Shown here: one piece after another, positions 35,367 through 43,619 of the stretch
How the letters are laid out: each line of letters starts with the position of its first letter
Position numbering within the stretch: the stretch's first letter is position 1
Assembly: GCA_026416815.1 (NCBI GenBank)
Contig: JAOAEJ010000062.1
Location: 1 to 64,000 of the forward strand
Length of the DNA stretch: 64,000 nucleotides
Source of the DNA: Clostridia bacterium
GTDB taxonomy: Bacteria > Bacillota > Clostridia > Acetivibrionales > DSM-2933
Direction of reading: 5' to 3'
Notes under the pieces: generated by a model
Databases searched by the model: none
The model's input: only the letters and a program-made list of their open reading frames with translations
Told to the model about the DNA's origin: nothing
Program-made: the position numbers and the translations under genes

Positions 35367-36140
35367 ATGCTTGTCAATAAAGTAGAAATATGTGGTGTCA
35401 ATACTTCTAAGTTACCTGTGCTAACAAACGATCAGAAAAAAGCACTCTTTGAAAGAATGCATAAGGGGGATGTCTCGGCAAGAGAGGAATTCATAAGAGG
35501 TAATTTGAGACTTGTCTTAAGTGTCATTCAAAGGTTCAATAATAGAGGCGAGTATGTGGATGACCTGTTTCAGGTCGGCTGTATAGGGTTGATAAAAGCT
35601 ATAGACAACTTTGACGTTACTCAGAATGTTAAGTTTTCTACCTATGCAGTACCTATGATAATCGGTGAAATCAGGAGATACCTGCGTGATAACAACTCGA
35701 TACGTGTAAGTCGCTCTTTAAGGGATATTGCATATAAGGCTCTCCAGGCTAAAGAAAGGCTTACAAATAAAAACTCAAAAGAGCCTACAATAGATGAGAT
35801 AGCAACAGAACTTAAGATTTCAAAAGAGGATGTAGTATTTGCGCTGGATGCAATACAAGATCCAATTTCGTTATTTGAGTCGGTATACCACGATGGTGGT
35901 GATGCAATATTTGTAATGGACCAAGTAAGCGACGAGAAAAATCATGATGAAAACTGGTTAGAGGAAATCTCTTTAAGAGAGGCTATGAGGAAATTAAATG
36001 ACAGAGAAAAGCTGATTCTTAATCTGAGATTTTTTGAGGGGCGTACGCAAATGGAAGTGGCAGAAGAGATTGGAATATCTCAGGCACAGGTATCACGATT
36101 GGAAAAAACTGCTCTAATGCACATGAAAAAATTTATATGA
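35367..36140 (+). CDS. sigG: RNA polymerase sporulation sigma factor SigG
   Basis: 257 residues. MLVNKVEICGVNTSKLPVLT is the diagnostic N-terminus. Region 2 (IRGNLRLVLSVIQRFNNRGE, DDLFQVGCIGLIKAIDNFDV, KFSTYAVPMIIGEIRRYLRD), region 3 and region 4 (LNDREKLILNLRFFEGRTQM, SQAQVSRLEKTAL) are complete. It directs late forespore transcription. The start is fixed by GGGAGG eight bases upstream; the frame extends to 35319 without support. The location after spoIIGA-sigE is the classic order. Confidence 0.96.
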   Translation: MLVNKVEICGVNTSKLPVLTNDQKKALFERMHKGDVSAREEFIRGNLRLVLSVIQRFNNRGEYVDDLFQVGCIGLIKAIDNFDVTQNVKFSTYAVPMIIGEIRRYLRDNNSIRVSRSLRDIAYKALQAKERLTNKNSKEPTIDEIATELKISKEDVVFALDAIQDPISLFESVYHDGGDAIFVMDQVSDEKNHDENWLEEISLREAMRKLNDREKLILNLRFFEGRTQMEVAEEIGISQAQVSRLEKTALMHMKKFI

Positions 36141-36159
36141 GTTGAAATATTATTATGAT

Positions 36160-36185
36160 AAAGCACCTTAAGAGGTGTTTTTTTC
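36160..36185 (+). terminator. Rho-independent terminator after sigG
   Basis: AAGCACCT pairs with AGGTGTTT around TAAG, followed by TTTTTT. Confidence 0.8.
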
Positions 36186-36347
36186 ATATCGCAAGATATA
36201 CTCACATATATATAATTAGATGATAGAGACTCTTAACTGGCTTTATACTGTTTTGCCTTAATATCATAAGGACTTGCCGTTTAATGTACAGATCTACTGT
36301 CACTCAAATTACTAACAGCCTGTGAAAGGCTTTCAGGGGTGTTTTAT

Positions 36348-36608
36348 ATGAATAGGTCTTCAGATTTAAAACAAAAGGAAGTAATAAATATTTCTGATGG
36401 AAGAAGGTTGGGGTTTGTTGGTGATGTAGAGATAAACCTGGAAGAGGGTAGAATAGCAGCCATAATAATACCGGGTATGGGACGTCTGTTTGGAATTATT
36501 GGTAAAGATAACGAACTTATCATTCCCTGGGAAAGGATAAGAAAGATAGGTGAGGACATAATTCTTGTGGATATGGATGATCGGTTTATGCGAAAATACT
36601 TTGACTAG
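36348..36608 (+). CDS. ylmC: YlmC/YmxH-family PRC-barrel sporulation protein
   Basis: 86 residues in a PRC-barrel fold: LKQKEVINISDGRRLGFVGD, VEINLEEGRIAAIIIPG, LIIPWERIRKIGEDIILVDM. This is the YlmC/YmxH family, conserved after sigG in clostridia and expressed in sporulation; the molecular role is unknown. The ATG at 36348 has CAGGGGTG upstream; a GTG at 36339 lies inside that site. Confidence 0.9.
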   Translation: MNRSSDLKQKEVINISDGRRLGFVGDVEINLEEGRIAAIIIPGMGRLFGIIGKDNELIIPWERIRKIGEDIILVDMDDRFMRKYFD

Positions 36609-36629
36609 GGAGATATATATAATTTATAC

Positions 36630-36656
36630 TAAATTTAAAAGGAATTTAACCGATAC
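36630..36656 (+). promoter_or_regulatory. Possible SigD-like promoter upstream of nrdR
   Basis: TAAA (36630-36633), 15 bases, ACCGATAC (36649-36656): spacing is exact for SigD and six of eight -10 positions match. The same bases also form a short inverted repeat (CGATA..TATCG). This is a weak call. Confidence 0.3.
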
Positions 36657-36734
36657 TATATATCGTATAGAAAATCTGACTAATACAAATGATAAAATCT
36701 AATGATAAACGGGTTAAATACCGGGAGGTCCAAT

Positions 36735-37190
36735 ATGAAATGTCCATATTGTGGTTTTATAGAAGATAAGGTTATTGATTCGAGACCGACGGATGAGGGC
36801 TCTGCCATCAGAAGGCGCAGAGAATGCTCAAAATGTGCAAGGAGATTTACTACCTATGAAAAGGTTGAAAGTCTACCCCTTATGGTAATAAAGAAGGATA
36901 GAACACGTCAACCCTTTGACAGGGAAAAATTATTAAATGGGATGCTGCGTGCCTGTGAGAAGAGACCGGTATCGGTAAACGACCTTGAAAAGCTTGCAGA
37001 AGACATAGAGAGTCAGATGTATAATTCTCTGCAAAGAGAGGTTACCACCGATAATATCGGTGAGATGGTGATGGGAAAACTTAAAGATTTGGATGAAGTA
37101 GCATACGTAAGGTTTGCTTCGGTATACAGACAGTTTAAGGATATTAATACTTTTATGGATGAATTGAGAAAGCTTTTAAAGGAAGAATGA
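36735..37190 (+). CDS. nrdR: Transcriptional repressor NrdR
   Basis: 151 residues. The zinc ribbon [28 protein letters not shown] is followed by an ATP-cone ([31 protein letters not shown]). NrdR senses dATP/ATP and represses ribonucleotide reductase genes, none of which lie here. The ATG at 36735 has GGGAGG upstream; the frame extends to 36702 without support. Confidence 0.96.
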   Translation: MKCPYCGFIEDKVIDSRPTDEGSAIRRRRECSKCARRFTTYEKVESLPLMVIKKDRTRQPFDREKLLNGMLRACEKRPVSVNDLEKLAEDIESQMYNSLQREVTTDNIGEMVMGKLKDLDEVAYVRFASVYRQFKDINTFMDELRKLLKEE

Positions 37191-37207
37191 TTAATTTTAC
37201 TTGTAGT

Positions 37208-37241
37208 TAAGCGGGGTGTATTTATACATTCCGCTTTAATT
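37208..37241 (+). terminator. Stem-loop after nrdR
   Basis: AAGCGG..TGTA pairs with TACA..CCGCTT with mismatches around the loop; a short T-rich stretch follows. Probable weak terminator. Confidence 0.6.
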
Positions 37242-37309
37242 ATAACCTCTGAAGAGCTTGAATATATTTTTGTAGCGATTATAAAATAGAAACCCGGGGA
37301 GCGTATGAT

Positions 37310-39166
37310 ATGACTGATATTTTAAACAATAATATGAAGCTGCTTGAGAAACACCAACCGGCTGTTTATAAAAAAACGGTTGACTATATAAACGGTAGGT
37401 ACAAGCCACAGAATAATATGGTAGAACGTATACTTATTGCCCGGCATGAAGATTTAATAATAAATATGTTGGTAGAGTGCAGCGGTCAGGAATACCTTAT
37501 TTGTGATCACGAAGACCCTATAGGGCAATCATATCAATGGATAGATGCATATATAGAGCCATCAAACAAGGCTGAAATAGTTTTTGGAATGGGTTTCGGT
37601 TTTCACCTTGAAGTTTTGCTTACAAGCTTTGAAAATAAAAAGGTAATTGTGGTTGAACCTAATATGGAGCTATTCTATCAATTACTGCAGGTAAAAAATC
37701 TGGAATTGATTATTAGAAAATCGGAAATTTTTGTAGACGAAAGAATTGAAAGTATTTTGAGCAGAGTACATGCTTTACTTTGGGATACCGAAAAAGGAGA
37801 TATACAATGTGAGCCTCTTGATGTATATGGTGAAATGTTTTGGGACATATGGGATGAACTCAGAAGCAAATTTATTAAACTGGCACAGAATTTTAACGTA
37901 GATATAGCAACCAGGAGACGTTTTGGAGAATTATGGGTTCATAATAATATAAAAAATGCCAACAGGCTGTTTGACTCTTCAAACGCAGGGGGGCTTGTGG
38001 GTAAGTTTAAAGGGATACCTGGAATTCTTGTTTCTGCTGGTCCTTCCCTGGCCAAGAATGTGCACCTACTTAATGGCTTAAAGGACAAAGCTGTTATTAT
38101 GGCTGCCGGTACTGCGGCCAAAATTCTTGAAGACTATGGGGTTACCCCACACTTCATGGTAGGAATTGATGCCCAGGAAGAGGAAGCTAATATACATAGA
38201 GCTATTAAAAGTCAGGATATATATTTTATATATTCAAATCAGGTTGCAACGGGATCGGTAGAAGGGTATACCGGACCAAAGTTCTTAATGAACTACCCTG
38301 TTGACTTGTATACTGCAGAATTCTTAAAATTTGCCGGAATAGACTCAGAGTTTTTTCTTAATGGTCCATCGGTTTCCAATACCTGCGCAGATATTTTGTA
38401 TAAAATGGGTTGTGACCCTATTATAATTGTTGGACAGGACTTGGCGTACTCTGGAGGAAAACACTACGCTGGGGAAGAGCATGGGACTGATTTGAGGAAT
38501 ATTGAAGACCCGGGCAGTTTAGGATATATCCCTACTAAGGATATTCACGGTAAGGATGTATATACTACTCTGGGGTTTATTACCATGAAGAATTGGTTTG
38601 AAACTTATTTTGAAGGTATTAAGGATAATGCAGAAGTTATAAATGCAACCGAAGGTGGGTTGGATATAAAGTATGCTAAAAATGATACTTTGATTAATGT
38701 GCTAAATAACCACACCTTCGATATTAAGGGTGTAGATGAGGTTGTTAAGAAAATATATGAACAAAACCTATTATCAAGGGAAATAAGCCATAAGTTTATT
38801 GAATACAAGGAATACATCAAGAATGAAATTAAAAATCTTGAGCAAATGTCTCAAAAACAGCAGGAATTAGTGGAGTTGATAAGAAGAGATGTATATCACC
38901 CTGCAAAGGATAAGAGAGCATTTGAAAAGATGTTGGATAATATAAATAGGTTTGCTGATGGTGTTGTCAAATCACCAATTTATCATTCGCTTCTAATTAA
39001 CCTGGTAGCCATTGATTTTTATTTGATAAAACTTGAGGTTGAACAATCGACAAAAGGTATGACCCGGTATGAGGATGTTAAAGAAATTTATATTTCAGCA
39101 ATTAACCGAAGGACAAATATGCTAATAGATAAATTAAATATGTTAAGGAAGTTTCTAGGAGATTAA
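37310..39166 (+). CDS. Motility-associated factor (Maf) glycosyltransferase-like protein
   Basis: 618 residues. The central MptE-like domain (DUF115, about 215-400) has GIPGILVSAGPSLAKNVHLL, MAAGTAAKILEDYGVTPHFM, IFYSNQ-like strands and PIIIVGQDLAYSGGKHYAGE. The N-terminal Rossmann-like part includes IVFGMGFGFHLEVLL and KKVIVVEPNMELFYQLL, and a helical C-terminus follows. Maf proteins modify flagellin with nonulosonic acids in Campylobacter, Clostridium and others. Here it is a single gene about 8 kb from the fla operon. AACCCGGGGAG precedes the ATG. The sugar substrate is not readable from sequence. Confidence 0.85.
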   Translation: MTDILNNNMKLLEKHQPAVYKKTVDYINGRYKPQNNMVERILIARHEDLIINMLVECSGQEYLICDHEDPIGQSYQWIDAYIEPSNKAEIVFGMGFGFHLEVLLTSFENKKVIVVEPNMELFYQLLQVKNLELIIRKSEIFVDERIESILSRVHALLWDTEKGDIQCEPLDVYGEMFWDIWDELRSKFIKLAQNFNVDIATRRRFGELWVHNNIKNANRLFDSSNAGGLVGKFKGIPGILVSAGPSLAKNVHLLNGLKDKAVIMAAGTAAKILEDYGVTPHFMVGIDAQEEEANIHRAIKSQDIYFIYSNQVATGSVEGYTGPKFLMNYPVDLYTAEFLKFAGIDSEFFLNGPSVSNTCADILYKMGCDPIIIVGQDLAYSGGKHYAGEEHGTDLRNIEDPGSLGYIPTKDIHGKDVYTTLGFITMKNWFETYFEGIKDNAEVINATEGGLDIKYAKNDTLINVLNNHTFDIKGVDEVVKKIYEQNLLSREISHKFIEYKEYIKNEIKNLEQMSQKQQELVELIRRDVYHPAKDKRAFEKMLDNINRFADGVVKSPIYHSLLINLVAIDFYLIKLEVEQSTKGMTRYEDVKEIYISAINRRTNMLIDKLNMLRKFLGD

Positions 39167-39167
39167 A

Positions 39168-39273
39168 TATAGATAATTTATGTTGAAAGTGATTTTTGAC
39201 CGATAGGCAACCACCACTTACCACAGGTGTTTCCCTATCGGTCAATCACTAAGTTCAACATAAACTATCTATA
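39168..39273. repeat. 106-bp near-perfect inverted repeat (MITE-like)
   Basis: The outer arm TATAGATAATTTATGTTGAA (39168-39187) matches 39254-39273 in inverted order with one mismatch. The inner arm TTGACCGATAGG matches CCTATCGGTCAA (39234-39245), and AGTGATT/ATCACT pair between them. The loop is about 26 bases. It starts two bases after the Maf stop codon. No T run follows and no transposase is encoded. Confidence 0.85.
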
Positions 39274-39381
39274 CCTGAAAAAAATACATCAAAAAACCGA
39301 AAACTGCCTACTTTATGTATAGTGCGTTTAACTATAAAATAATTTATATTAAATACAACGACGAAGGTAGGGAGGAATATT

Positions 39382-40560
39382 ATGAAGAAGACACTCAATG
39401 GTACTCTGGTACTTATACTGGTATTGTTTACTTTTGTGGGCTGCACTCCCAAAGATAATGAGGCTATAGTTTTCAGGGGAGATACTAAACACACCGGGGT
39501 ATATGATACTAAGGGGGTAAAAGAAGTAAAGGGTGTAAAGTGGAAGTTCAAAACACAGGGAATGGTGAGATCTTCAGCTGTGATTAGTAAGAATACAGCT
39601 TACTTTGGCAGCTCAGATACGTTTTTATATGCAGTTGATACTAATACGGGATTGGAAAAATGGAAGCTGAAAACAGGGGGAGAGATTTCAGCTACACCGG
39701 CAGTTTTTAACGATACAGTGTACATAATAAGTGGGGATGAGTGCTTATATGCTGTTGATGTAAATACCGGTAAAGAAAAATGGCGCTTTGAAGTAAAGGA
39801 AAAATTTAAGAAAGCTCCGGCTGATTATTTTGACTACTATCAATCATCCCCTACTATTGGTGATAATACAGTATTTTTTGGAAGCAGGAGTGGCTTTTGT
39901 TACGCGGTAAATGCAGGTGATGGGAGTTTGAAATGGGCATTTGATACTTTGCCAAAAAGGACAGCTGCCCTTGCAAAAACGAGTATATTAATGAATTCAC
40001 CTGCATACCATAATGGAGTTGTCTATTTTGCAAACAGTTTAGGTACATTTTTTGCTATAAATGCCGATTCTGGTGAACAAAAATGGAAGTATCTTGCGGG
40101 TGGTAACGGTCTTATACAAGCTTCGCCAGCTATAGCTGATGGTATGGTATATTTCGGTGGAAGGAATACAAAAATACATGCTCTGGATATACAGACGGGA
40201 GAGGAAAAATGGACCTTTACTTCTGCAAATGGTTCATGGATGCCTTCAACACCGGCTATACATAATGGTATATTGTATGTAGGTTCTTCTGACGACCTTG
40301 CCCTTTATGCACTAAACGCGAAAACTGGAGAAGAGAAGTGGAAATATACAGGTGAGGGACGTATGTTCTCATCACCAGCCGTATGTGACGGTCTAGTCTA
40401 TATTGGCTCAGCGGATAAAAAGCTTAATGCCATTGATATAGCAAGCGGAAAGGTAAAATGGCAATTCAGCACAGAGGGAGCTGTAGAGTCGTCACCGGTT
40501 GTTTTTGACGGAGTTATTTACTTTGGAAGTGATGATGGGTATCTTTACGCCATAAACTAA
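39382..40560 (+). CDS. PQQ-repeat beta-propeller lipoprotein
   Basis: 392 residues. The signal peptide ends in lipobox FVGC (Cys near 22). About eight PQQ-like blades follow, each with the pattern YFGSSDTFLYAVDTNTGLEK or close variants (VNTGKEKWRFE, IQTGEEKWTF, ASGKVKWQFS). It is a cell-surface lipoprotein with a BamB-like eight-bladed propeller. In a monoderm it is unlikely to share BamB's outer-membrane role; no cofactor residues were recognised. GGGAGGAA precedes the ATG. Confidence 0.88.
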   Translation: MKKTLNGTLVLILVLFTFVGCTPKDNEAIVFRGDTKHTGVYDTKGVKEVKGVKWKFKTQGMVRSSAVISKNTAYFGSSDTFLYAVDTNTGLEKWKLKTGGEISATPAVFNDTVYIISGDECLYAVDVNTGKEKWRFEVKEKFKKAPADYFDYYQSSPTIGDNTVFFGSRSGFCYAVNAGDGSLKWAFDTLPKRTAALAKTSILMNSPAYHNGVVYFANSLGTFFAINADSGEQKWKYLAGGNGLIQASPAIADGMVYFGGRNTKIHALDIQTGEEKWTFTSANGSWMPSTPAIHNGILYVGSSDDLALYALNAKTGEEKWKYTGEGRMFSSPAVCDGLVYIGSADKKLNAIDIASGKVKWQFSTEGAVESSPVVFDGVIYFGSDDGYLYAIN

Positions 40561-40587
40561 ACTATAGACAAAATAAATATTTATAGA

Positions 40588-40635
40588 AAGGGTTTTTAAA
40601 CTTTTGCATTTAAGTTTAAGAGCCTTTTTATTTTA
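40588..40635 (+). terminator. Rho-independent terminator
   Basis: AAAGGG..TTTAAACTT pairs with AAGTTTAA..CCTTT (small internal mismatch), followed by TTTATTTT. Confidence 0.7.
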
Positions 40636-40791
40636 TGGTGTTAATATGTGTGTATTGCTGTTATCAAATAATATAATAAATCAACAATTTTTTATGCATT
40701 TTGCACAAGTCGCTATATACAATAAAGGAAAAATGTTGTAGTATTATGTTGGAATTAATAGCATTAGTATACATAAGAGGAGGTATGGTTT

Positions 40792-42327
40792 GTGTTATCT
40801 AAAATAAAAAGTTGCGGCTTGGTAGGGATTGATGGGTATATTGTAGAGGTAGAAACAGATATCAGCAGCGGAATACCGGCATTTGAAATAGTAGGGCTTG
40901 GCGATACCGCTGTTAGAGAATCAAAAGAGCGAGTTAGAGCCGCAATAAAAAACACCGGGCTTGAATTTCCGGTCAGAAGGATAACAATAAATCTTGCTCC
41001 AGCCAATCAGAGAAAAGAAGGCTCAGCATTTGACTTATCAATAGCACTTGGTATTTTAACCGCAACAGAGCAAGTAAACAATCCAGCACTTGATAAATAC
41101 CTGTTTATAGGTGAATTATCCCTTGATGGTGAGGTAAAGCCTGTAAATGGGATTCTACCGATGGCTATCTGTGCTTTGAATGCAGGGATTGAAAATATAG
41201 TGCTGCCTATAGCAAATGCTGATGAGGCAGCGGTTGTTAGAGGGCTGAATGTACTACCCATTAGAAATATTTCAGAAATTATCAACCATTTAAACGGTGA
41301 AAAACCAATCGATAGATATTATATAGATATTGAAGGTATTTTTAGCAGTAACATTAATCATGAATTGGACTTTGCAGATGTTAAGGGGCAGGCAAATGTA
41401 AAAAGGGCTTTAGAGGTAGCTGCTTCAGGGGCACATAATTGTATAATGGTAGGCTCCCCGGGCTCGGGAAAAACTATGGTGGCTAAAAGACTTCCAAGCA
41501 TACTTCCTTCAATGACTTTTGAGGAGGCTTTGGAAGTAACTAAAATACACAGTATTGCAGGTATACTTCCGCAGAAAACATCGTTAATTACAAACAGACC
41601 TTTTCGTTCACCTCATCATACTATAAGTGACATAAGCCTTATCGGGGGAGGTAAATACCCAAGACCGGGAGAAATAAGCCTCGCTCACTACGGAGTGCTT
41701 TTTCTGGATGAAGTTCCTGAGTTTAGCAAGGACGCCCTTGAGGTGTTACGTCAGCCGCTGGAAGATGGAGTGGTAACCATATCAAGAGTGAATGCCAGCC
41801 TATCTTACCCCGCAAAAGCGATGCTGGTGTTGGCGGCAAATCCTTGTAAATGCGGTAATTTTCTTGATAATACCAAACAGTGTACTTGTACCCCAAAACA
41901 GGTGCAGCAGTATCTGGGCAAACTAAGCGGTCCTCTTTTGGATAGAATAGATATCCATATCGAAGTTGCTTCTGTTAAATATAAAGAGCTGGAGAGCGAC
42001 AAAGAAGAGGAAAAATCTGCGCTGATACGCGAAAGAGTCAATAAGGCTAGAAAAATACAGTTGGATAGATATAAAGGGCTTAAGATATTTTCAAACTCAC
42101 AGCTACAGCCAGCCATGATAAATAAGTTTTGCAGACTTGATGATAAAGGAAAAGAGCTTTTAAGGAGCGCATTCGATAGGCTAGGTTTAAGTGCAAGAGC
42201 CCACAATAGAATTCTCAAGGTTGCCAGAACAATTGCGGACATGGAAGAAAGTGGAGAAATTAAGTTAGCTCATCTAGCAGAAGCTATACAGTATAGGAGC
42301 CTTGACAGAAGATTTTGGAACGGTTAA
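40792..42327 (+). CDS. comM: YifB/ComM-family AAA+ ATPase (Mg-chelatase-like)
   Basis: 511 residues. The N-terminal ChlI-like domain (LVGIDGYIVEVETDISSGIP, INLAPANQRKEGSAFDLSIA) precedes the AAA+ core with Walker A GSPGSGKTMVAK and Walker B GVLFLDEVPEF. HHTISDISLIGGG and the zinc-like CKCGNF..CTCTP insert are also present, followed by the C-terminal Mg_chelatase_C (ARAHNRILKVARTIADMEES). ComM promotes branch migration during natural transformation in Gram-negatives. In Firmicutes it commonly neighbours dprA, as here. The GTG start has AGAGGAGGT upstream. Confidence 0.92.
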   Translation: MLSKIKSCGLVGIDGYIVEVETDISSGIPAFEIVGLGDTAVRESKERVRAAIKNTGLEFPVRRITINLAPANQRKEGSAFDLSIALGILTATEQVNNPALDKYLFIGELSLDGEVKPVNGILPMAICALNAGIENIVLPIANADEAAVVRGLNVLPIRNISEIINHLNGEKPIDRYYIDIEGIFSSNINHELDFADVKGQANVKRALEVAASGAHNCIMVGSPGSGKTMVAKRLPSILPSMTFEEALEVTKIHSIAGILPQKTSLITNRPFRSPHHTISDISLIGGGKYPRPGEISLAHYGVLFLDEVPEFSKDALEVLRQPLEDGVVTISRVNASLSYPAKAMLVLAANPCKCGNFLDNTKQCTCTPKQVQQYLGKLSGPLLDRIDIHIEVASVKYKELESDKEEEKSALIRERVNKARKIQLDRYKGLKIFSNSQLQPAMINKFCRLDDKGKELLRSAFDRLGLSARAHNRILKVARTIADMEESGEIKLAHLAEAIQYRSLDRRFWNG

Positions 42328-42356
42328 AATAAAACAATTTGAAGCGGGTGTTGAAT

Positions 42357-43460
42357 ATGGGGCAGCATTTGATACACTGGGTATGGTTAAATTCGGTACC
42401 GGGTATTGGAGCAAGAAGGGCTAGTCAATTATTAGAGTACTTTGAGTGTCCTGAGAATATATGGAACGCACGGAAGGAAGAACTTAGCAGGCTTCCGTTT
42501 TTAACGCGGAAAACTATTGAGAATCTCATGGATAAAAAAATTCGGGATGAATCGGAAAAGCACCTTGAAAGAATATACAATCATAAAATAAAAGTAATTA
42601 CTATTAAAGACGACTTATATCCTTGCTATCTAAAAAGTATTTATGATGCACCACCTTTACTGTTCGTAAAAGGGCAGGTGGAGAAAGATGAAAAAACGAT
42701 AGCTATAGTCGGTTCCAGAAGAGCTACGTCTTATGGGTTGGACATGGCTGAAAGAATAGGTTATGAACTTTCAAAATTAGGAGTTACAGTAGTAAGCGGT
42801 ATGGCAAGGGGAATAGACTCAAGAGCACATAGTGGCAGCTTGAAGGCTGGAGGAAGGACTTTAGCAGTCTTAGGTTGTGGTCTTGATACAGTATATCCAC
42901 CGGAAAATAAACCACTAATGCAAAGGATTGAGGAATCGGGAGCGGTCATATCGGAGTACTTACCGGGTGTAAAACCAGTTGCTCAAAACTTCCCGGCAAG
43001 AAATCGTATAATCAGCGGAATTTCACTAGGTGTTGTTATTATAGAAGCTAATGAGAAAAGTGGTTCCCTTATAACAGCGGATTTTGCGTTGGAGCAGGGA
43101 CGCGAAGTTTTTGCAGTACCGGGAAATATTACTAGTTCAAACAGTAAAGGCACAAATAAATTAATTCGCGAAGGTGCAAAAATTGTTACCGATATAGATG
43201 ATATATTGGAGGAAATAAAAGTACATAGAAGTTCAAATAATAAAGAGCATAGATTAGTTGTAAAAAAACCTCAGTTTGATGGATTGGACAGTGATGAGAG
43301 AATTATAGCAGAACAGCTTAGCATAGAACCCACACATATAGATTTGCTGGCAGAAAAAAGCAAGATTAATATTCAGGAAATGAACGCAATATTAATAATG
43401 ATGGAGCTCAGAGGTATAGTTGAACAATTACCTGGAAAAATTTTTAAGCTAAAGGAATAA
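42357..43460 (+). CDS. dprA: DNA processing protein DprA/Smf
   Basis: 367 residues. A helix-hairpin-like N-terminus (LNSVPGIGARRASQLLEYFE) precedes the Rossmann DprA core (IAIVGSRRATSYGLDMAERI, VTVVSGMARGIDSRAHSGSL, LAVLGCGLDTVYPPENKPL, NFPARNRIISGIS, FAVPGNI). A C-terminal winged helix follows (LAEKSKINIQEMNAILIMME). It loads RecA on incoming single-stranded DNA. The ATG at 42357 (MGQHLIHWVWL) is preferred; a TTG at 42339 has no ribosome site. Confidence 0.94.
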   Translation: MGQHLIHWVWLNSVPGIGARRASQLLEYFECPENIWNARKEELSRLPFLTRKTIENLMDKKIRDESEKHLERIYNHKIKVITIKDDLYPCYLKSIYDAPPLLFVKGQVEKDEKTIAIVGSRRATSYGLDMAERIGYELSKLGVTVVSGMARGIDSRAHSGSLKAGGRTLAVLGCGLDTVYPPENKPLMQRIEESGAVISEYLPGVKPVAQNFPARNRIISGISLGVVIIEANEKSGSLITADFALEQGREVFAVPGNITSSNSKGTNKLIREGAKIVTDIDDILEEIKVHRSSNNKEHRLVVKKPQFDGLDSDERIIAEQLSIEPTHIDLLAEKSKINIQEMNAILIMMELRGIVEQLPGKIFKLKE

Positions 43461-43513
43461 AAATAGTATGGAAAACGTTTACAGTATGGTAATATATGAA
43501 TGTCATAAAACAA

Positions 43514-43542
43514 TTGACAGAAATTAATTGAGAGTTTACAGT
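43514..43542 (+). promoter_or_regulatory. SigA promoter upstream of topA
   Basis: TTGACA (43514-43519), 17 bases, TACAGT (43537-43542). Confidence 0.55.
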
Positions 43543-43619
43543 ATTATTTGGTTGGGAAAGTATTTTAAACTTTTCAAACCCCAAATATGGAATTTATATT
43601 ATTTACTCGGAGGAATCAA

